A stretch of 9,166 nucleotides of DNA from CALGLS01 sp047626155 (GTDB lineage: Bacteria > Bacteroidota > Bacteroidia > Chitinophagales > Saprospiraceae). The notes beneath the pieces are model-generated. The model was not told where the DNA came from. It searched no databases and worked only from the letters and a program-made list of their open reading frames with translations. The stretch spans positions 1 through 9,166 of the forward strand of contig JBLHRR010000185.1 in the NCBI GenBank assembly GCA_047626155.1, in the 5' to 3' direction. Below are positions 4,783 through 9,166 of this stretch, one piece after another; within the stretch, counting starts at the first letter, position 1, and each line of letters begins with the position of its first letter. Position numbers and translations under genes: made by a program.

Positions 4783-7134
4783 TTATCTGTCTGTGTTGTT
4801 TTGTTGTTGAACATATTTAGCAATTTTATTGAAAAGTTGTTGTGGGTCAAATGGCTTTAAGACAAAGTCATCCATCCCCAATTCTTTATATTTTTCATCT
4901 TTAGAAATGTGCGCATGCGCGGTCATCGCCAGGATAGGAATCCGACCTTTTTCAGGAGGCAATTGTGTCCTTATGTATTTGGTTGCTTCCTCCCCATCCA
5001 TGATTGGCATTTGAATATCCATAAGGATAATATCGTAATCGTTTTTAGCAACCAAATCAACAGCGATCTGGCCATTACCTGCGATTGTAATATTAATGTT
5101 ATCCCATTGTTTCTGCAACGTTTTTGTAGCTACAATTTGATTCATCTTATGGTCTTCTACCAAGAGTAGATTGATTTCTCTTTCCAAAACAATTTTAGAA
5201 ACCTCTATCCGTTTCTCTCCACTGTCTTTTGGTTTCTCTCCTTTTTCAAAAACGAGATCAAAGGAGAATGTAGACCCTATACCAAGTTCACTTTCCACCT
5301 GAATCTTCCCTCCTTGTTGCTCTACAAGGTTCTTAGAAATGGAAAGCCCCAATCCCGTCCCCTCATAAATTCTGTCTTTAGATCGCACTCTGGTAAAAGT
5401 CTCAAAAACAGAATGCAACTTATCTTCCGGAATACCAATTCCGGTATCTTCCACTTCGAATTTCAAATGGATGGTACTATCGTTTTCATTCAAATTTTTC
5501 ACTCGAAGTTTCACGTGACCAAAGTCTGTAAATTTCACTCCGTTCCCTACTAAGTTATAAAGGATTTGATTGAGTCGTAGTTTATCCCCTTTTATGTATT
5601 TACCGATTCCTTCCTCTACATCCGTTTCGAAGTAAATATCTTTTTCTTTGAACTTATACTGCATGACATTAAATAAATTTTTCAGCAGCATGAACAAATC
5701 AAAGTCTTTATATTCAAATTCTATCTTTCCATTTTCTAAAGTAGAAATCTCCAGAATATCATTGATGATACCCAATAAGATTTCCGAGGATTGTTTGATG
5801 GAACTGATATAATTAAATTGTTCATCATTTAAATCTGTTTTGATCACCAAGTTACTCATCCCCAATACCGCGTTCATTGGTGTCCGCATTTCGTGGCTGA
5901 TACTGGCGATGAATTGCTCCTTCATCTTTGCAGATTGCTGAGCAAGGTCACGCGCTTTTATCAACTCCTCCGTTTGCTTTCGTTCTGTAATATCACGGAT
6001 AATACAAGTGTAGCCCTGAAAGTCTTCTTTCTCCAGTTTGTTGGCTGTGATCAGGCAAGATTTATATTCGCCTGACTTTTGTTCTATTTCAATCTCGTAA
6101 TCCTGGACAGCATCATTTTTTTGTAGCGCTTCTAGGAAGGAAACTTTTCTAGTAGTTGGCTTATAATTGTCGTGAATATACATCCCTTGTAATTCATGGG
6201 ATGTATATCCAAAAATACCGGTCGTAGCGTCGTTGAAGTCAATAATTTTTCCTTCGTTATTACAAACGTAGATCGCATCTTTAGAACGATTGAAAATTTC
6301 CTGATACCTGGCCTGACTCTTCGCCATCTCTTTCTCTGCCAGCTTCCGCTCCGTTATATCTTGAATGATACCACTCAACACCAATTGGTTTGATGTGTTT
6401 CGGCTAACCGTACATTGTACAAATGCAAAACGGTTTTCACCAGCAGCAGTTCTAAACTGTATGTCTCTTTTTAAATCTTTATGGTTGGCGGCTTCCAAAT
6501 GTACCGAATCGAAAATTCGCAATGGAGAATTCATATCCGTCAACTCCGCCTTACTAATAATTGCCTTTCGTTCATTGATGCCGAACATTCGGAAAATTTC
6601 ATTAGAAGCAATAAATTGCTGTAATTCGAAATTGTATTCCCAGTTTCCAATTCTAGCTACTCGTTGCGTTTCTTCCAGACGTTTTAATACCTGGCTTCTT
6701 TCAACAGAAAAACGCAAAGACTTCGACAACTGATCTGCATCAAAAGCTCCCTTGATTAGGAAGTCCTGCGCTCCAGCTTTTACTGCATTGATTCCAAGGC
6801 GTTTGTCATCGAGACCGGTAAGGACGATTACATTATTATCAGGAAACTGTTCCAACAACAACTCCAACGTTTCGAAACCACGACTATCCGGTAAGGTAAG
6901 ATCCAACAAGATGGCTGCATAATCGTCCGATTCGCGCAAAGCGGCTAGACCATCTGCCAGCGTTGTTTTATTATTAATCTGACAATTATCCAGATCAGAT
7001 TCCATTAGCAATAGCTCTACCAGTCGAGCATCCCCAGGGTTGTCCTCGATCAATAAAATCTTATTATGTGTTTCGATGTTAGACATACTATCAATAGCTA
7101 CATCAACCGAACTTGTCTGCCCTTTTATAATCAT
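4783..7134 (-). CDS. Hybrid sensor histidine kinase, REC-PAS-PAS-HisKA-HATPase-REC
   Basis: This 783-residue cytoplasmic hybrid kinase has no membrane segment, so it senses an internal or protein-borne signal. The N-terminal receiver spans about 24-140, with Glu30/Asp31, phosphoacceptor Asp78, Thr106 and Lys128 (followed by Gly rather than Pro). PAS domains lie at about 155-265 and 275-388, each ending in an II-(Q/R)-DITERK motif. HisKA has His414 in SHEMRTPMNAVLG. The ATPase domain has an N box (527-536, NLVGNGVKFT), G1 (DTGIGIP, 563-569), an F box near 577 and G2 (GTGLGLS, 592-598). The C-terminal receiver has Glu660/Asp661, Asp706 (LMDIQMP), Thr738 and Lys760-Pro. All catalytic residues are intact. 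The ATG at 7134 has a GGAG six bases upstream; Met17 (7086) is an alternative start. The Hpt gene follows 13 bp later. The signal is unknown. Confidence 0.95.
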   Translation of the reverse strand: MIIKGQTSSVDVAIDSMSNIETHNKILLIEDNPGDARLVELLLMESDLDNCQINNKTTLADGLAALRESDDYAAILLDLTLPDSRGFETLELLLEQFPDNNVIVLTGLDDKRLGINAVKAGAQDFLIKGAFDADQLSKSLRFSVERSQVLKRLEETQRVARIGNWEYNFELQQFIASNEIFRMFGINERKAIISKAELTDMNSPLRIFDSVHLEAANHKDLKRDIQFRTAAGENRFAFVQCTVSRNTSNQLVLSGIIQDITERKLAEKEMAKSQARYQEIFNRSKDAIYVCNNEGKIIDFNDATTGIFGYTSHELQGMYIHDNYKPTTRKVSFLEALQKNDAVQDYEIEIEQKSGEYKSCLITANKLEKEDFQGYTCIIRDITERKQTEELIKARDLAQQSAKMKEQFIASISHEMRTPMNAVLGMSNLVIKTDLNDEQFNYISSIKQSSEILLGIINDILEISTLENGKIEFEYKDFDLFMLLKNLFNVMQYKFKEKDIYFETDVEEGIGKYIKGDKLRLNQILYNLVGNGVKFTDFGHVKLRVKNLNENDSTIHLKFEVEDTGIGIPEDKLHSVFETFTRVRSKDRIYEGTGLGLSISKNLVEQQGGKIQVESELGIGSTFSFDLVFEKGEKPKDSGEKRIEVSKIVLEREINLLLVEDHKMNQIVATKTLQKQWDNINITIAGNGQIAVDLVAKNDYDIILMDIQMPIMDGEEATKYIRTQLPPEKGRIPILAMTAHAHISKDEKYKELGMDDFVLKPFDPQQLFNKIAKYVQQQNNTDR

Positions 7135-7140
7135 GTAATT

Positions 7141-7144
7141 CTCC
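7141..7144 (-). promoter_or_regulatory. Shine-Dalgarno-like GGAG for the hybrid kinase
   Basis: GGAG ends six bases before the ATG at 7134. The other starts in this window have no such element, as is usual in Bacteroidota. It supports the longer start over Met17 at 7086, though it may be a chance match in a lineage where these sites matter little. Confidence 0.35.
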
Positions 7145-7216
7145 GCTTTAGCTCTTTAGAAAATATTCGGGGGAAGAACTATTGTCACGTTTTTGATGAA
7201 AAATGACTGTTGTTCC

Positions 7217-7567
7217 TTAGCTACGTGGTAAAAATACAAATGTTGCGCCATCTTTTGTTATGAGGAAAAGGCACAGTTGGCTGTCGGCTGGTTTATAGAT
7301 CTTTTTGAATTCTTCTACTTTATCATTTTGAATAATTTGTTTGGCTACGAACTCTTCCAGAGTGGAGGCATTAATGCCCCAATCCATCACCACTCCTTCA
7401 TATTCTTTTAGGGGGATACCCAATGCTACTTCTTCTTTGTGTAACACAAAAATGGGATAGGAGGAGACTTCTTCGAGCACAATGGTCTCACTAGCGTTGC
7501 CCATCATAGTCATGAAAGGCTGGAGTTCTTGTTTGAGTTGTTGGTATTGCTGTTCTTGTTCTTGCAT
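7217..7567 (-). CDS. Small protein of unknown function
   Basis: This 116-residue soluble protein has no signal peptide or membrane segment, and I do not recognise a named family. The N-terminus (1-20) is Gln/Glu-rich and probably helical. A central alpha/beta-looking part follows: YPIFVLHKEE, then LGIPL, then DWGINASTLEEFVAKQII. The C-terminus is a Lys-rich helix (VEEFKKIYKP) and two strands (LCLFLITKDG, ATFVFLPR). The composition and strand-helix pattern look like a real folded protein. I start it at the ATG at 7567; the frame also allows a GTG at 7600, adding MQSIIISNNTQ, which is less likely. It sits 82 bp upstream of the hybrid kinase and downstream of the rRNA methyltransferase on the same strand, so a link to either is only positional. 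It could be a partner of the kinase, but nothing in the sequence shows it. Confidence 0.7.
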   Translation of the reverse strand: MQEQEQQYQQLKQELQPFMTMMGNASETIVLEEVSSYPIFVLHKEEVALGIPLKEYEGVVMDWGINASTLEEFVAKQIIQNDKVEEFKKIYKPADSQLCLFLITKDGATFVFLPRS

Positions 7568-7629
7568 TTGAGTATTGTTTGATATAATTATACTTTGCAC
7601 TAAATGATTTTATTTGATGAAGCATAGGA

Positions 7630-7648
7630 AATTGGCGTTCCGCCAATT
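7630..7648 (-). terminator. Possible terminator hairpin after the rRNA methyltransferase gene
   Basis: AATTGGCG (7630-7637) and CGCCAATT (7641-7648) form a perfect 8-bp stem with a three-base loop, 35 bp past the methyltransferase stop. On the minus strand it is preceded by an A-run and followed only by a short TTT contributed partly by the stem. On the plus strand it is followed by ATATTTTTT, but no plus-strand gene lies upstream. Position suggests a terminator, while the poor minus-strand U-run leaves a bare intergenic palindrome as the alternative. Confidence 0.4.
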
Positions 7649-7659
7649 ATATTTTTTAC

Positions 7660-7683
7660 CACAACGGCGCAACGAGCGCAACA
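7660..7683. repeat. 9-bp-period GCGCAAC repeat abutting the methyltransferase stop
   Basis: CACAACGG, CGCAACGAG and CGCAAC follow one another with a period of eight to nine bases and reach the base next to the stop codon at 7684-7686. Like the tract at 1231-1257 it follows an A/T-rich stretch and an AC-rich lead-in, has high GC content and keeps the 9-bp spacing. Coding function is excluded by position. Confidence 0.5.
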
Positions 7684-9126
7684 TTAATTCACTTCCGCAA
7701 CTCGCCATTCTTCTTCTGGCAATAATTCCAAGAGCGCCACATTCTCTACGTGGTGTGTATGTGGAAACATATCTACCGGTCGGACTCTAGTTACGGCGTA
7801 TTTGTCTTTTAATAAAAGTAAATCTCTTGCCTGCGTTGCTGGATTACAGCTGACGTAGACAATTTTAGGAGCGGCCAATTCTAACAAGGTGACGACAACT
7901 TTAGGGTGCATCCCTGCCCTTGGTGGATCTGTGATTACGATATCTGGTTGCCCATGCTTTTCGGAAAACTCATCGGTTAAAATATCTTTTACATCACCCG
8001 CATAGAACACGGCGTTGCTGATATTATTTCGTTCCTGATTGACTCGGGCATCTTCTATAGCGGCTGCAATTTCTTCTATTCCAACAATTTGCTTACAATT
8101 CTCTGCAATATATAAGGCGATACTTCCGATCCCGGTATAAAGGTCGTAGACATTTTCGGAACCGCTGAGACCCGCAAAGTCTTTTACGATATCAAAAAGT
8201 CGAACTGCTTGTTTGGTGTTGGTTTGAAAAAAAGATTTTGGTCCGATTTGAAAATTGATATCGCCCAGATTCTCTGTAATAAAAGCTTCGCCGCTATAAC
8301 AGACAATCTCCAAGTCCAGAATAAAATCATTTACTTTTGTGTTGATACAATAGTGTAAAGAAGTAATTTCTGGAAAGCGATTTTTCAAGGCTTCCATGTA
8401 GTTCGTGATCTTCTCCATGTCTCCTTCATTCACCACTACAATTACCATAGTCTCTCCTACTTCCGTCACTCGGATAATGATATTCCTCAGAAAACCTATA
8501 TTACTCCTCGGGTCGTAAAAGCTGAGGCCTTGTTCTATTCCAAATGCCTTGGCCGCCAATCTCAATTCATTGGAAATTCCACCTTCCAGATAGCAGTGTT
8601 TGATATCAATCATTTTATCAAACGCACCTGCCTTGTGAAAACCTAACACATCTTCTACATTAGATATATCAGTACCAATTTCATCCGCAGTCAACCACCT
8701 TTTATTGCAGTAGGTAAACTCCAGTTTATTTCTATAGTACTGCGTTTCCGAAGCTCCTAGAATGGGTTCAAAAAGACTAACATCTACTTTTCCAATCCTA
8801 CGTAAAGCATCTCTAACTTGTACTTCCTTATATTTTATTTGTGCTTCGTAAGTCAGGTTTTGCCATTTACAGCCGCCACATATTTCGAAGTGAGAACAGA
8901 AGGGTTCAGTTCTCTCTGGCGATTTCTCCCGGAATTCTTTAACAATACCTTGAGATACTCCTTTCTTTTTTCTCAATACCAAAACGTCTACTACGTCGCC
9001 AGGTACTCCATGCTCTACAAAGAAGACTTCTCCCTCTTCATTTCGTCCGACAGATTTTCCTTTATCGGCGATGCCCGTTAGACTGACGTTCTCTACTACT
9101 CTTTGTTTCTTTTTTCTTCTTGCCAT
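7684..9126 (-). CDS. rlmD: 23S rRNA (uracil-C5)-methyltransferase, RlmD/RumA type
   Basis: This SAM-dependent cytoplasmic enzyme makes 5-methyluridine in 23S rRNA (U1939 for E. coli RlmD). The 480 residues are somewhat longer than the E. coli protein of about 433. A Lys/Arg-rich start leads into a TRAM RNA-binding domain (about 10-65). The four iron-sulphur cysteines are present: Cys77, Cys83, Cys86 (CGGC) and Cys178. The methyltransferase domain shows FFQTN (299-303), the SAM loop DLYTGIGSIAL (328-338), acidic Glu350/Glu351, TDPPRAGM (399-406) and the nucleophile Cys427 in VSCNPAT. Glu461 in HHVENVALL is the expected general base. The start is the ATG before MARRKKK; no Shine-Dalgarno. It is the first gene of this strand's run in the window. 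The closely related RlmC, RlmCD and tRNA m5U54 enzymes cannot be ruled out from motifs alone, so the target base is inferred. Confidence 0.9.
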   Translation of the reverse strand: MARRKKKQRVVENVSLTGIADKGKSVGRNEEGEVFFVEHGVPGDVVDVLVLRKKKGVSQGIVKEFREKSPERTEPFCSHFEICGGCKWQNLTYEAQIKYKEVQVRDALRRIGKVDVSLFEPILGASETQYYRNKLEFTYCNKRWLTADEIGTDISNVEDVLGFHKAGAFDKMIDIKHCYLEGGISNELRLAAKAFGIEQGLSFYDPRSNIGFLRNIIIRVTEVGETMVIVVVNEGDMEKITNYMEALKNRFPEITSLHYCINTKVNDFILDLEIVCYSGEAFITENLGDINFQIGPKSFFQTNTKQAVRLFDIVKDFAGLSGSENVYDLYTGIGSIALYIAENCKQIVGIEEIAAAIEDARVNQERNNISNAVFYAGDVKDILTDEFSEKHGQPDIVITDPPRAGMHPKVVVTLLELAAPKIVYVSCNPATQARDLLLLKDKYAVTRVRPVDMFPHTHHVENVALLELLPEEEWRVAEVN

Positions 9127-9150
9127 GCTTGGTTTATTCGTTGAATGGTG

Positions 9151-9166
9151 AATTAGTTAATTAGTT
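9151..9166. repeat. Two exact copies of AATTAGTT at the window edge
   Basis: AATTAGTT occurs twice head to tail (9151-9158 and 9159-9166), about 25 bp upstream of the methyltransferase start, and the tract runs off the window. A/T-rich octamer-type repeats of this sort are common between genes in Bacteroidota, as far as I recall. How many copies exist cannot be seen. Confidence 0.5.

Noticed and set aside
4770..4850. Upstream extension of the Hpt gene to ATG at 4850 or 4814
   Set aside because: It would overlap the end of the kinase gene and add an Asn/Thr-rich tail outside the Hpt domain; the ATG at 4769, 13 bp after the kinase stop, is the simpler start.
6365..6733. Plus-strand open frame of 122 codons
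   Set aside because: It lies antisense to the PAS1 region of the hybrid kinase and has a Cys/Ser/Arg-rich composition typical of shadow frames.
1..9166. Search for a CRISPR array, tRNA, insertion sequence or defence/toxin system
   Set aside because: No regularly spaced repeats with unique spacers, no cloverleaf, no transposase-like protein and no recognised defence or toxin domain were found; the genes are housekeeping, signalling and hydrolytic.

Overview
The window looks like ordinary chromosomal DNA from a member of the Bacteroidota. This rests on the gene families present, on start codons that mostly lack Shine-Dalgarno sequences but have A/T-rich leaders, on promoter-like TAnnTTT boxes, and on the types of short intergenic repeat. 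A Saprospiria-like lineage (Lewinella/Haliscomenobacter relatives) is a guess from general character, not a demonstrated placement. No rRNA, tRNA, CRISPR array, transposase, phage gene or recognisable defence system was seen.

Left part (1-3838). A membrane-anchored alpha/beta hydrolase (43-1080, +) converges on a membrane-anchored M20-family zinc peptidase of the PM20D1/carboxypeptidase S type (1338-2813, -). The 257-bp gap between them holds two short degenerate tandem repeats. Directly upstream of the peptidase gene, 11 bp away and on the same strand, is rfbA (2825-3688, -), which makes dTDP-glucose for deoxysugar synthesis. The usual rfbB, rfbC and rfbD partners are not in the window.

Middle part (3839-7134, all on the minus strand). 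This is a split phosphorelay. It starts with a 783-residue hybrid sensor kinase (REC-PAS-PAS-HisKA-HATPase-REC), followed 13 bp later by a free-standing Hpt protein. A 211-bp gap comes next, with a candidate promoter and a perfect 16-bp-stem hairpin, and then a 126-residue receiver-only response regulator. The expected phosphate path is kinase His414, C-terminal receiver Asp706, Hpt His53 and response regulator Asp51. None of the three proteins has a DNA-binding or enzymatic output domain, so the target of the pathway lies outside the window or works by protein contact.

Right part (7217-9166). A small conserved-looking protein of unknown function (7217-7567, -) follows an iron-sulphur 23S rRNA uracil-C5 methyltransferase of the RlmD/RumA type (7684-9126, -). 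Between them lie a 9-bp-period repeat and a compact hairpin that may be the methyltransferase terminator.

The points most worth a second look are the hairpin leader of the orphan receiver, the phosphorelay without an output domain, and the two similar 9-bp-period intergenic repeats at opposite ends of the window.
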